DNA of 64,000 nucleotides, taken from contig NZ_BDCE01000078.1 in the NCBI RefSeq assembly GCF_001613345.1, positions 62,001-126,000 of the forward strand. The letters are read 5' to 3'. Each line of letters begins with the position of its first letter. Positions within the stretch are counted from its first letter, which is position 1. The translations under genes and the position numbers were made by a program. Of this stretch, positions 54,333-62,186 are shown one piece after another. The DNA is from Nocardia uniformis NBRC 13702. Lineage in GTDB: Bacteria > Actinomycetota > Actinomycetes > Mycobacteriales > Mycobacteriaceae. The notes beneath the pieces were generated by a model. The model saw only the letters and a program-made list of their open reading frames with translations, was not told the DNA's origin and did no database searches.

Positions 54333-55418
54333 ATGAAGACCCACAAGCAGATTCGCGTATTCCAGGTCGCCACCGGCAATGTCGGCACCGAGATGATCAA
54401 ACGCATCGGCAACCACCCCGATCTCGAGCTGATCGGCCTGCACTGCTACTCCCCCGACAAGATCGGCCGCGATGCCGGGGAGATCGTGGGCATGGCACCG
54501 ATCGGCGTGACGGCCACCGGCACCGTCGAGGAGATCATCGCCGCCGCACCCGATGTCGTGACCTTCCACGGCGTCTTCCCCGACGAGGCCCTCTATGAAC
54601 GGGTCCTCGAAGCGGGTATCGATGTGGTGACCACGGCCGACTGGATTACCGGCTATCACCGCGACCGCAACCACCCGCACCCGTCGGGGAAGAAGGTCAC
54701 CGAGGTGCTCGAATCGGCGTGTCAGCGTGGCGGTTCCACCTTCTACGGGACCGGAATGAATCCCGGGCTCAACCAGATTCTCGCGGTCGCGCACTCCTGC
54801 GATGTCGCCGATATCGAGAATGTCACCGTCATCGAATCCGTCGACGTGTCCTGCCACCATTCGGTCGAAACCTGGAAGGAAGTCGGCTACGGCCGCCCCA
54901 TCGACGACCCGTCGATTCCCGGCTCGCTGGAGAAATTCACCCGGGTCTTCGCCGATTCGGTGTACATGATGGCCGACTGCTTCGATCTCGAACTCGACGA
55001 GGTCACCTTCAGCGCCGAACTCGGCGCCTGTACCAAGGATATCGACCTGGGCTGGTATTTCATGCCCAAGGGCTCGCTCGGCGCGAACTACATCAAATAT
55101 CAGGGCATGGTCGACGGCGTATCCCGCATCGAAACCCACCTCGAATGGCAGATGACCCCGCACACCGACCCGAAGTGGGATATCAAGGGCTGCTACATCA
55201 CCCAGATCACCGGCGACCCGAGCATCTACACCAAACACATGATCTTCCCCAAGCCCGGTGTCGACCTGTCGAATCCGGACTCGTTCGCTTCCATCGGCAT
55301 GACCGTCACCGGGCTACCCGCCCTCAATTCCATCCGTTCGGTCGTCGCCGCCCCGCCGGGCATTCTCACCAGCGCCGACCTACCGCTGCGCGGATTCGCC
55401 GGTCGATTCAAGCCGTGA
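54333..55418 (+). CDS. NAD(P)-binding dehydrogenase of the dihydrodipicolinate-reductase-like type
   Basis: 361-residue protein with an N-terminal Rossmann fold: IRVFQVATGNVGTEMIKRIG, DLELIGLHCYSPDKIGRDAG, then APDVVTFHGVFPDEALYERV and GTGMNPGLNQILAVAHSCDV. Proteins like this in mycolata are annotated as dihydrodipicolinate reductase-like or diaminopentanoate-dehydrogenase-like; the real substrate is unknown. The association with a Rieske oxygenase suggests a catabolic pathway where it handles the hydroxylated product. It starts at ATG 54333, 19 bp after the oxygenase stop, so both form one operon. Confidence 0.8.
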   Translation: MKTHKQIRVFQVATGNVGTEMIKRIGNHPDLELIGLHCYSPDKIGRDAGEIVGMAPIGVTATGTVEEIIAAAPDVVTFHGVFPDEALYERVLEAGIDVVTTADWITGYHRDRNHPHPSGKKVTEVLESACQRGGSTFYGTGMNPGLNQILAVAHSCDVADIENVTVIESVDVSCHHSVETWKEVGYGRPIDDPSIPGSLEKFTRVFADSVYMMADCFDLELDEVTFSAELGACTKDIDLGWYFMPKGSLGANYIKYQGMVDGVSRIETHLEWQMTPHTDPKWDIKGCYITQITGDPSIYTKHMIFPKPGVDLSNPDSFASIGMTVTGLPALNSIRSVVAAPPGILTSADLPLRGFAGRFKP

Positions 55419-55471
55419 CAGCCCGCTGTCGGTCACTGGAGCCGATATGGCGCGTCGCCCACCCGACTTCG

Positions 55472-55545
55472 TCATTCCGGCGTGCTTTGGCCGGAATCCA
55501 CGCCTCGTAGTAGCGGATCCGGCCAAACACGTCGGATACCCGGCG
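55472..55545. repeat. Dispersed palindromic repeat, copy C
   Basis: TCATTCCGGCGTGCTTTGGC then CGGAATCCACG, followed by a degraded mirrored arm GCGGATCCGGCCAAACACGT. Related to copies at 10291-10371 and 20880-20953. Intergenic between convergent genes; could also act as a terminator. Confidence 0.6.
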
Positions 55546-55600
55546 AGGACCGACCTCGCGCAGTGAATCGTATAGTGCCGCAGCGGCTCTCGACCGGATA

Positions 55601-57634
55601 TCAGTCGTCGAGCCGCAGCCCGGTGTGGTGGGCGACGAAGGCGAGTAGGCAGATGAGCGCGTGGTCCGATGCCGGACCGCCGCCCGCATGCCCCTTGCCC
55701 GCGATCACATCCAGCAGGACGGGCCCGCCACTGTCGCGTTGGAGCGCGGCCGCCATCTTGTAGGAGTGCACCGGGGGAACCCTGGTATCGCTGTCACCGG
55801 TGGTGAACAGCGCTGGTGGCCAATCGCACCGCGGCTCCCCCGTCCGCGCGGTGACGTTGTAGTACGGCGAATACCGCAGCAGGACAGGAAGGTCCGCCGG
55901 GTCGTCAGCGGAGCCATACTCCTCGCGCCAGGCACGACCGAGGCCCCACCGCTCATAGCGCACCATATCCAGCGGAGCACCCGCGCTCACGACCGCGGCG
56001 TAATCCCCGGGCCGCTGCACCATCGCACCGACCGCCATCAATCCGCCATTGCTGCCGCCGAGCAGCGCCAGTTCGCCACGTCCGGTCCAGCCCGTCTCGA
56101 CCAGCCAGTCCGCTGCCGCGTGCAGATCGGCGAACGCGTTGAGTTTATGGACGCCCGAGCCGTCGCGATGCCAGCGGCGGCCGCGTTCACCGCCGCCGCG
56201 CACCCCCGCGATGACCATGACCCCGCCAGCCAACACCCAGGTCAGTCCGTCCGGTTGATAGCCCGGCCGGAAGGTGATGCCGAAACCGCCGTAGCAGCTC
56301 AGAATGGTGGGCCGGGGCACCCGAGGTCCGCTCGGGGCGAGCACCGTCACCGGCACCTCGGTGCCGTCGTCGGAGCGGTACGTCGTTCGGGTGACGGTGA
56401 TTCCGGGCAGCGAACGCGGGGCCGGTTCGGTGGCGGTGACTCGGCCTGAGCGCAGATCCAGTCGCCACACTCCGAGCGGCCGGATCCAGTCGGTGTAGCT
56501 CAGGAGCAGCACGCCCGGTTCCTCGGCGGCCTCGAGCGCCGCGACCGTTCCCGCACCGGGCAGTTCGGCGTCGAGCAGCCAGGTCCCGCGCTCCGCGTCG
56601 TGAACCGACAGCTCCGCGTACCCGTCGCGGGTGCGCAGGATCAGCAGCCGGTCGCCGTCGCCGGTCGAGGCCAGCGCAAACGCGGCCAGCACCGCGGACT
56701 CGTCGGCGTCGACGAGTATCCGCCACGGACCCCAATCGCCGGCCGGCAGCGGATCGGCGACGAGTAGCTGCCCGAATTCGCAGGTGGCGGTGGAGATTGC
56801 CAGGATCCGGCCCGCACCGTCGACAGCGACCCCGACCGAAGAGAGCTCACCGAGCTCCAGCGGCCGTGGTGGACCGCCTTCGGCCACATCGACTATGACT
56901 ACGCGGGTGGTTCGGCTGGTGCCTGATCGGCCGGTGACCACGAGCCAGCGGTCGTGCCAGAAGGTGAGGTGATAGCGGCCGACCGGGTTCTCGTCGCCGA
57001 TGAGCGGTACGTCGTCGTCGGGCGTGGTCCCCAGCTGGTGCCGGTATACGCCACTGCCGCAACGGTTGTCGTGACGGCGAACGTAGAAGTAGCCGCTGCC
57101 GTCGGCCAGCCACTCCACCGGCGAGTACCGGGTCAGCGCACATGTTCGCACCACCGCGCCGGTCGCGGCGTCGACCAGCGCGAGTGGAGTGGCGTCCTCC
57201 GACCCGCCCAGGCTCGCCTGGACGGCCACGAACCGACCGTCCGGTGACGGCACCCAGCGCCGCAAAATCGCGCCCGCGCCCAGCGTCGACCCGTCGAGCA
57301 ACGTCCGCCAGTCGGCCTGCGGCCCGTCCGCGACCTGTAGCTGCCACGGTCCCGCCGGATGCGTTCGGCCGACCCGGAAGCGGCGTTCGCCGCCGGATTT
57401 GACCGGCGAGGCGGTCGGTCCCGCAACGACGATGTCGCGCAGTACCTTCCGTAGGCGTTCCCGGCCGGGCAGGGCGTCGAGATAGCGGTCGGTCAGCTGC
57501 CGCTGGGCCGTTACCCACACCTGACTGTCCGGATCGTCCGGATCCTCGAGCCGACGGAACGGATCAGGAATCCGCTGGCCGTGCAAGATATCCCACGCAT
57601 CGGATTCGGGAGCGTGTGGATACTCGGCGGTCAT
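55601..57634 (-). CDS. Prolyl oligopeptidase, candidate leader peptidase of the lanthipeptide operon
   Basis: 677-residue S9A serine peptidase that cleaves after Pro. N-terminal strand APESDAWDILHGQRIPDPFR and seven-bladed propeller region; C-terminal alpha/beta hydrolase with nucleophile GGSNGG (Ser528), acid GDSDTRVPP (Asp616) and GKGHAGG (His649). The length is normal for POP. No signal peptide, so it acts in the cytosol. Its start overlaps the MFS stop (ATGA), tying it to the lanthipeptide operon. In flavipeptin biosynthesis the POP FlaP removes a class III leader after Pro; both precursors here have Pro20 just before the Ser/Cys core. Assignment as leader peptidase is inferred. Confidence 0.9.
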   Translation of the reverse strand: MTAEYPHAPESDAWDILHGQRIPDPFRRLEDPDDPDSQVWVTAQRQLTDRYLDALPGRERLRKVLRDIVVAGPTASPVKSGGERRFRVGRTHPAGPWQLQVADGPQADWRTLLDGSTLGAGAILRRWVPSPDGRFVAVQASLGGSEDATPLALVDAATGAVVRTCALTRYSPVEWLADGSGYFYVRRHDNRCGSGVYRHQLGTTPDDDVPLIGDENPVGRYHLTFWHDRWLVVTGRSGTSRTTRVVIVDVAEGGPPRPLELGELSSVGVAVDGAGRILAISTATCEFGQLLVADPLPAGDWGPWRILVDADESAVLAAFALASTGDGDRLLILRTRDGYAELSVHDAERGTWLLDAELPGAGTVAALEAAEEPGVLLLSYTDWIRPLGVWRLDLRSGRVTATEPAPRSLPGITVTRTTYRSDDGTEVPVTVLAPSGPRVPRPTILSCYGGFGITFRPGYQPDGLTWVLAGGVMVIAGVRGGGERGRRWHRDGSGVHKLNAFADLHAAADWLVETGWTGRGELALLGGSNGGLMAVGAMVQRPGDYAAVVSAGAPLDMVRYERWGLGRAWREEYGSADDPADLPVLLRYSPYYNVTARTGEPRCDWPPALFTTGDSDTRVPPVHSYKMAAALQRDSGGPVLLDVIAGKGHAGGGPASDHALICLLAFVAHHTGLRLDD

Positions 57635-58899
57635 GACACCGCCTTCGCCATCGACCCGGCATCGAGTTCACCGGCCGCCGGAGCACGCCCGACGACGAGG
57701 AGGAAGGCGAGGGCCGCGACCAGATCGAAGATGACGAACACCCAGATTCCGGTGCGAGCCCCCAATCGTTCGCCGAGTACGCCGCCGAGCAGCGCGCCGA
57801 GCAGACCCGCCGCCATTGTCCCGGTGGACAGCAGTGCGCCGACCCGCGCGAAGTACCCGTCGCCGACGCCCTCCCCTATGACCGTCACCAGCGCGATATT
57901 GAGCACCGCGCCGAAGAACATGGGCACCGCCGCACCGAGGCAGGCGGCGAGCAGAACCGTCGCGGTCGGTCCCGTCGCCAAAGGCAGTGCGGCGGTGCCG
58001 ATCGCACAGCCGAGAACCGCGACCGACAGCACCCGGCGCGGGGGCACCGCCCGCGCGTGCAGGCGCGGCGCGACCAGGGCCCCGGCGGCGGCGGACAATG
58101 TCGCCACCACGGCCGGAATCCCGTAGACCGCAACGGGTAACGCGACCTCGTCGAGCAGGAATACCGCCCGCAGCGCAGTGCCGCCACCCGAGGCGGCCCC
58201 GCCCGCCAAGAGGTACAGCGCCAAGCCCGCCAGCAGGGCGTGACCGCGCAATGCCCGGATACCGTCGAGGAATTCGCGACCGAAGCCGTGCCGCTGCTGG
58301 GTCGGCCGCCGATCGGGTGCGGTGAGTCGGGTGAGGAAGTAGGCGCTGAAGAGGTAGGTGAGCGCATCGCAGGCGAACATCGCCGCCGCACCGACGGTGG
58401 CGACCAGTGGGCCCGCGACCGCGGCGCCGACCGATCGCGACACCATGGTCGTGGATTGCAGTCCCGCGCGCGCCCGTCCGAGATCGGTGACGCCGAGTGT
58501 GATCAGATGACCGAAATGTAGGCCCTCGATCACCACCCGGGCCAGGCCCAGAACGAAGGTCAGCGCGGCCAGCCCGGCCACGGTCAGCACACCCGCGCTC
58601 ATCGCCGCCGCACAGCACGCCACCGCCGCCGCCGCGACCAGATCGGCCGCCAGCAGCAATCGACGCGGTCTGCGCACCCGGTCCAGTAGCACCCCGGCCG
58701 CCGGACCGAGCAGCAGCGGCGGGATCATCGCACTGGTCACGATGAGCGAAACCTCATGCGGCCCAGCACCCAACCCGACCACCGCGACCACGGAGACCGC
58801 GGTGCCGGTGAGGGCGCTGCCGAATGTCGAGGCCGCCTGCGCGATCCGATACCGCCGCAGATCGGCTTTGGGCGAGGCCAGGATCGCTGATCCGTTCAT
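57631..58899 (-). CDS. MFS transporter, candidate lanthipeptide exporter
   Basis: 422-residue major-facilitator protein with about 12 hydrophobic helices (for example ALTGTAVSVVAVVGLGAG, LIVTSAMIPPLLLGPAAGVL, AGLAALTFVLGLARVVIEGL, AALAFLLVVGRAPAAGEL). The LLDRVRRPRRLLLAADLVAA block after helix 2-3 is the family's loop signature. It resembles drug- or siderophore-type exporters. Known class III clusters more often carry ABC exporters, so an MFS pump is a variation. Its ATG overlaps the stop of a 41-residue ORF and its stop overlaps the peptidase start. Confidence 0.85.
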   Translation of the reverse strand: MNGSAILASPKADLRRYRIAQAASTFGSALTGTAVSVVAVVGLGAGPHEVSLIVTSAMIPPLLLGPAAGVLLDRVRRPRRLLLAADLVAAAAVACCAAAMSAGVLTVAGLAALTFVLGLARVVIEGLHFGHLITLGVTDLGRARAGLQSTTMVSRSVGAAVAGPLVATVGAAAMFACDALTYLFSAYFLTRLTAPDRRPTQQRHGFGREFLDGIRALRGHALLAGLALYLLAGGAASGGGTALRAVFLLDEVALPVAVYGIPAVVATLSAAAGALVAPRLHARAVPPRRVLSVAVLGCAIGTAALPLATGPTATVLLAACLGAAVPMFFGAVLNIALVTVIGEGVGDGYFARVGALLSTGTMAAGLLGALLGGVLGERLGARTGIWVFVIFDLVAALAFLLVVGRAPAAGELDAGSMAKAVS

Positions 58900-59021
58900 G
58901 GCTTCACCCGAAATACGCGTCGTCGCAGTAGACGACGGGACAGCACGCTGATCGAAGCGTCGGCGATCAGGCCATAGTCGGTATCCGTGACCGCGAGTGC
59001 GATCGGGTTCTGGATCTCCAT
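58896..59021 (-). CDS. 41-residue ORF translationally coupled to the MFS gene
   Basis: Short frame starting MEIQNPIALAVTDTDYGLIA and continuing DASISVLSRRLLRRR with a basic tail. A strong AGGAAAG site lies 6 nt before the ATG, and its TGA overlaps the MFS start (ATGA), so ribosomes reading it probably feed the exporter gene. It has no Cys, so it is not a precursor of the same type as its neighbours; the SISVLS stretch and Arg-rich end are its only features. It may be a leader/coupling peptide, or a cryptic small product. Not longer than chance alone; the two signals are the support. Confidence 0.5.
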   Translation of the reverse strand: MEIQNPIALAVTDTDYGLIADASISVLSRRLLRRRVFRVKP

Positions 59022-59057
59022 GTACTTTCCTGATTTTGATTCTGTACAGATGGATTT

Positions 59058-59089
59058 CGCCGGGCGCGGGTTTGTCCCCGTGCCCGGCG
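59058..59089 (-). terminator. Strong hairpin between precursors and export genes
   Basis: CGCCGGGC then GCGGG pair with CCCCG then TGCCCGGCG around TTTGT, a 13-bp stem with one wobble. It lies just past the lanA2 stop in the transcript, without a U-tract. It may end most transcripts after the precursors or stabilise their 3' end so that precursor mRNA exceeds exporter/protease mRNA. Confidence 0.6.
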
Positions 59090-59100
59090 AGTCGTTTGCC

Positions 59101-59211
59101 TTACATCACTTCCGCGTCGTCGATGCAGAATTGGACGCTGACGGTGCTGATCGGTGCGTCGTCGCCGAACTCCGGGTCCGACTGCAACTGCAGCTTCAGT
59201 ACGTTGGTCAT
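59101..59211 (-). CDS. lanA2: Class III lanthipeptide precursor, LanA2
   Basis: 36-residue peptide. Leader MTNVLKLQLQSDPEFGDDAP carries the LxLQ motif used by class III synthetases for leader binding. The core ISTVSVQFCIDDAEVM contains Ser22-x2-Ser25-x3-Cys29, the labionin motif. A GAGGAGGTG site precedes the ATG. It is 21/36 or more identical to LanA1 at 59258-59368 and differs mainly in the tail. The pro at position 20 would be a cleavage site for the operon's prolyl oligopeptidase. Precursor role inferred from motif, tandem duplication and the neighbouring synthetase. Confidence 0.88.
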   Translation of the reverse strand: MTNVLKLQLQSDPEFGDDAPISTVSVQFCIDDAEVM

Positions 59212-59257
59212 GTCATTCACCTCCTCTCGGTTCATGGTTCGGGTTCTGGTTGCCGAG

Positions 59258-59368
59258 TCAGAGCTCTACCTCGTCGGCGACGCAGTGCTGGATGCTGGTG
59301 GTGCTGATCGGTGCGTCGTCGCTGAGTTCCGGGTCGGACTGCAGCTGGAGCCTCAGTACGTTGGTCAT
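59258..59368 (-). CDS. lanA1: Class III lanthipeptide precursor, LanA1
   Basis: 36-residue peptide: leader MTNVLRLQLQSDPELSDDAP (LxLQ motif, acidic end), core ISTTSIQHCVADEVEL with Ser22-x2-Ser25-x3-Cys29. These residues fit the class III rule in which two Ser are dehydrated and the Cys closes a carbacyclic labionin bridge. Thr23 and Thr24 could also be dehydrated. A very strong GGAGGGAGGTG site lies upstream, which fits high-level precursor synthesis. It begins 38 nt after the synthetase stop. Confidence 0.9.
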   Translation of the reverse strand: MTNVLRLQLQSDPELSDDAPISTTSIQHCVADEVEL

Positions 59369-59406
59369 GTTGTTCACCTCCCTCCTGTCCTGTGGTTATG
59401 TCGTGG

Positions 59407-62010
59407 TCAGGCGGTCTGTGGGGCCGTCGGCCGTTCGAGTCGCTCGGTTTCGAGGCAGTGGTCGAGAGTGAACAGTGGGTCGGCGACACCAGCGGTGGCG
59501 TGTTGCAGGGCCAGCAGGATCCCGGCGGAACCGGTGGCCAGGTCGGCACTGAGTCGCTGCCCGCGGCCGCCGAGCCAGCGGACGCCGGACTCGCTCGCGA
59601 TCGCGTATTTGAACAGTGCGGCCCCGCGGGCGGGTGCGTCCGGCAAGAGGTTCTGGTCCGGAAAACGGGCGGCGATGTCGGCGTGCACGAGTACCATTCC
59701 GGCCTGTCCGCGGAATAGACCTGGGCTCGCGGTGAATCGGATGTCTACGGCGCGAGCGCAAGTGCGCGACAGTTCGGTGAGTTCCGGGTCGGGGCGGCGG
59801 CCGAGGTAGCGCGCCAGCACGTGGAGGTAGCCCGCGCTGCCACACGCCAGATACGGCATATTGCGCCGGTCTGTCGCCGAGACCCGAAAGCCGGTGGCAG
59901 CGACCGGTAGTGGCTCGGCGTGGACGAGTTCGTCGCGCAGCAGCCGTATCCCGCGCTCGAACGGCTCGTCCGCGCCGGTGAACTCCGACAGGTAGTACAG
60001 CGCCAGCGCGATGCCGGGCCGACCGTGCTCCAGACCGGACGGATTGTCCGGCCCGAGTACAGGGGTGAGCGCATCGCCGTCGGGTAGCGCGTCGAGTAGC
60101 CGCTGGGCCTCGTCGAGATGGTCAGGGTCGCCGGTGCGGTGGAAGAACGACAGGTGAGTCAGAGCGACACCCGCCGCACCGCCGCCCCATCCGGCTGCCT
60201 CGGTCACGAGCCGGTGGCCGCTGGCCTCGGCGAGTAGGGTCGCCGCCGCGTCGCGCTCGCCGAGATCATCGAGGACCCAGGCGATTCCAGCATTGCCGAA
60301 CAGCAGCCCCGGTCCGGTCGTATGTCGGTCACGCAGGGCGTCGGCGCGCAATCGCTCGACCACCTGTGGATCGACCTCGCGACCGGCGGCGCGCAGCGCG
60401 TGCAGCACACCTGCGGTGCCGTAGGCCACGCACCGAGTATTGGTCTGAAATCCCTGCGGTGCCGTCGGATACACCCAGCGCGGATTGGTGAGATCGACCA
60501 TGCGTTCCAGCGCGTCGGCGGTGCGGTCGCGCAACCATCGCACCGCGTCATCGGGTGCGGAGCGCACCTGGGCGGGTGTGAGCAGACGGGCCGACTCCGA
60601 TGCGGGCCGCGACCGCAGCACGGCCGCCCACAACTCCTGCGGTGGTGGGCACAGTTCGGCCAGATCCGCGTACAGGTGGTCGAGGGTTTCCGGACTGCGC
60701 CGGGCGGTCTCGTGCATGGGGAAGACCAGCAGCTGCGCGATCGCGTTCAGCGCGTAGGCGTCGACGTGCAGTGGATCGATTTTCGCCCGGTCGCGGGGCG
60801 ACCGCGATTCCGGTGGTTCGAAACCGGGTGTGCCGAGCAGGCCGAGGGGGTGGTCGGCGGGCTGTGTGGCTTCGAAGTCGATGAGCCGCACCGTGTCCTC
60901 GTCATCGACGAGGATATTGGCGGGCGAGAGGTCGACGAAGGCGTAGCCGAGTTCGTGCAGGGTGGCCAGCCGGGCGGCGAGCTGATCGAGAATGTGTGTG
61001 CACCGCCGGTAGTAGTCGGCGAACACCGTCGGATCCTCTCCGGAGTGGATCACCGGTGATGTCGCGACCATCCATTTGACGAGGGTGCGGCCGGGCACGA
61101 ATTCGGTGACGAGGAAGGTGTGCTCCCATTCGGTGAACAGCTCGACCGGTTCCGGGGCCAGGGTGGGTGCCGCGGCGTGCAGGGCGCGCAGTGTCAAGTA
61201 CTCGCGCTCGAGGCGTTCGCGTGCGTCCTGGTCACCGGCGTATCCGTTGTGTGCACGAGCCTCTTTCACGAATACGGCGGTGCCGTCGGCGCGGCGGGCC
61301 CGGTACGCGCCGCCCGCGTTGCTGGTCTGCAGCACGGACTCGAAGGCGTAGCCGTGGAAGCTCACCTCATCGTCACCCTCGGCCTCCGGAATCGGGCCGA
61401 ACGGATCGGAAATGCCTGCGGGCAGCAGGAATTCGGGGCGGCGCTCGTCGAGAACCTCGGTACCGTCGAGGCCCAGCATGGTCGGAACCCGGGTGCCGTC
61501 GGGCAGCAGGCGGTGCCGGGCGCGGAACGCGCCGTAGCGGTAGGACACACACCGCGACGTTCCGAATCGCCGGTCGGTGAGCACGTATGGCCCTGCGACA
61601 CCGGCCAATTCGCGTTCCAGCCGTTCGAGTAGCGCATACGCGAGTTGCGGCGTCGGCGGGTAGAGGGCGCAGAACTTGCCGCTCTGCACGCGGCTGCCAT
61701 GCTTGCCGTGCATCCAGAGGAAGTACTGCTTACCGGTGAGATGTTTGAACGCGACGCCGAGTTCGACGCACGCGGCGCTCACCACATCGAGTACCTGCTG
61801 TGCGGAACCGAGCGCACTCGACACATGCACCTTCCAACCCTGTGCGGGCAGTTCGGTGTGCGGCGGCGTCCACTGGGTCCAGACCTCGAACTCGTGGCGG
61901 GTCCAGCCGGCCGGTGGCCGGGTCGGGTTGTACCGTCGGCCCGGATCGGTGCGATCGAAGGGCTCGTAGTAGTCGGGGTGGGCGAACGTGAACGCCGTGT
62001 CGTGAAGCAT
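59407..62010 (-). CDS. lanKC: Class III lanthionine synthetase LanKC
   Basis: 867-residue three-domain enzyme that phosphorylates Ser/Thr in the precursor, eliminates phosphate and cyclises. Lyase part about 1-215 (YVLTDRRFGTSRCVSYRYGA). Ser/Thr-kinase part about 220-470 with Lys249 (AVFVKEA), catalytic VDLSPANIL (Asp360, Asn365) and IDFE (Asp378). Cyclase part about 510-865 with GWGGG (607-611), CGSAGY and FRGQAG; the Cys/Cys/His zinc ligands of LanC and class IV are not in place, which identifies class III. First gene of the minus-strand operon lanKC-lanA1-lanA2-ORF41-MFS-POP. The ATG at 62010 has a weak AGAAG upstream. Confidence 0.93.
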   Translation of the reverse strand: MLHDTAFTFAHPDYYEPFDRTDPGRRYNPTRPPAGWTRHEFEVWTQWTPPHTELPAQGWKVHVSSALGSAQQVLDVVSAACVELGVAFKHLTGKQYFLWMHGKHGSRVQSGKFCALYPPTPQLAYALLERLERELAGVAGPYVLTDRRFGTSRCVSYRYGAFRARHRLLPDGTRVPTMLGLDGTEVLDERRPEFLLPAGISDPFGPIPEAEGDDEVSFHGYAFESVLQTSNAGGAYRARRADGTAVFVKEARAHNGYAGDQDARERLEREYLTLRALHAAAPTLAPEPVELFTEWEHTFLVTEFVPGRTLVKWMVATSPVIHSGEDPTVFADYYRRCTHILDQLAARLATLHELGYAFVDLSPANILVDDEDTVRLIDFEATQPADHPLGLLGTPGFEPPESRSPRDRAKIDPLHVDAYALNAIAQLLVFPMHETARRSPETLDHLYADLAELCPPPQELWAAVLRSRPASESARLLTPAQVRSAPDDAVRWLRDRTADALERMVDLTNPRWVYPTAPQGFQTNTRCVAYGTAGVLHALRAAGREVDPQVVERLRADALRDRHTTGPGLLFGNAGIAWVLDDLGERDAAATLLAEASGHRLVTEAAGWGGGAAGVALTHLSFFHRTGDPDHLDEAQRLLDALPDGDALTPVLGPDNPSGLEHGRPGIALALYYLSEFTGADEPFERGIRLLRDELVHAEPLPVAATGFRVSATDRRNMPYLACGSAGYLHVLARYLGRRPDPELTELSRTCARAVDIRFTASPGLFRGQAGMVLVHADIAARFPDQNLLPDAPARGAALFKYAIASESGVRWLGGRGQRLSADLATGSAGILLALQHATAGVADPLFTLDHCLETERLERPTAPQTA

Positions 62011-62128
62011 TGCGGTTCAGCTCTTCTCGGATTCGGCCTATTCGCCGGGGGAATCGAATGACTAAAGAATGGCTGGACAGCGCACTCGCGCGAATCGGTC
62101 GACTGTGGTGTTCCGCGCCTACCGTGGC

Positions 62129-62148
62129 GCGATGAGAACTCTCATCGC
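62129..62148. promoter_or_regulatory. Perfect 20-bp operator between lanKC and the divergent gene
   Basis: GCGATGAGA-AC-TCTCATCGC, a perfect inverted repeat with 9-bp arms in the 176-bp gap between the lanKC start and the gene at 62187. It lies 119 bp before lanKC and 39 bp before the divergent start, a good place for a repressor or activator of both. No regulator gene of matching family is adjacent, apart from the histidine kinase downstream. Binding is inferred. Confidence 0.6.
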
Positions 62149-62186
62149 CCTGCTGTAGCACCGCGATTCGTGCGATACTGCGGCCC

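Noticed and set aside
59407..62010. Class IV (LanL) assignment for the synthetase
   Set aside because: The cyclase part lacks the Cys-Cys-His zinc ligands (GWGGG, FRGQAG instead), and the precursors show labionin spacing; class III fits better.
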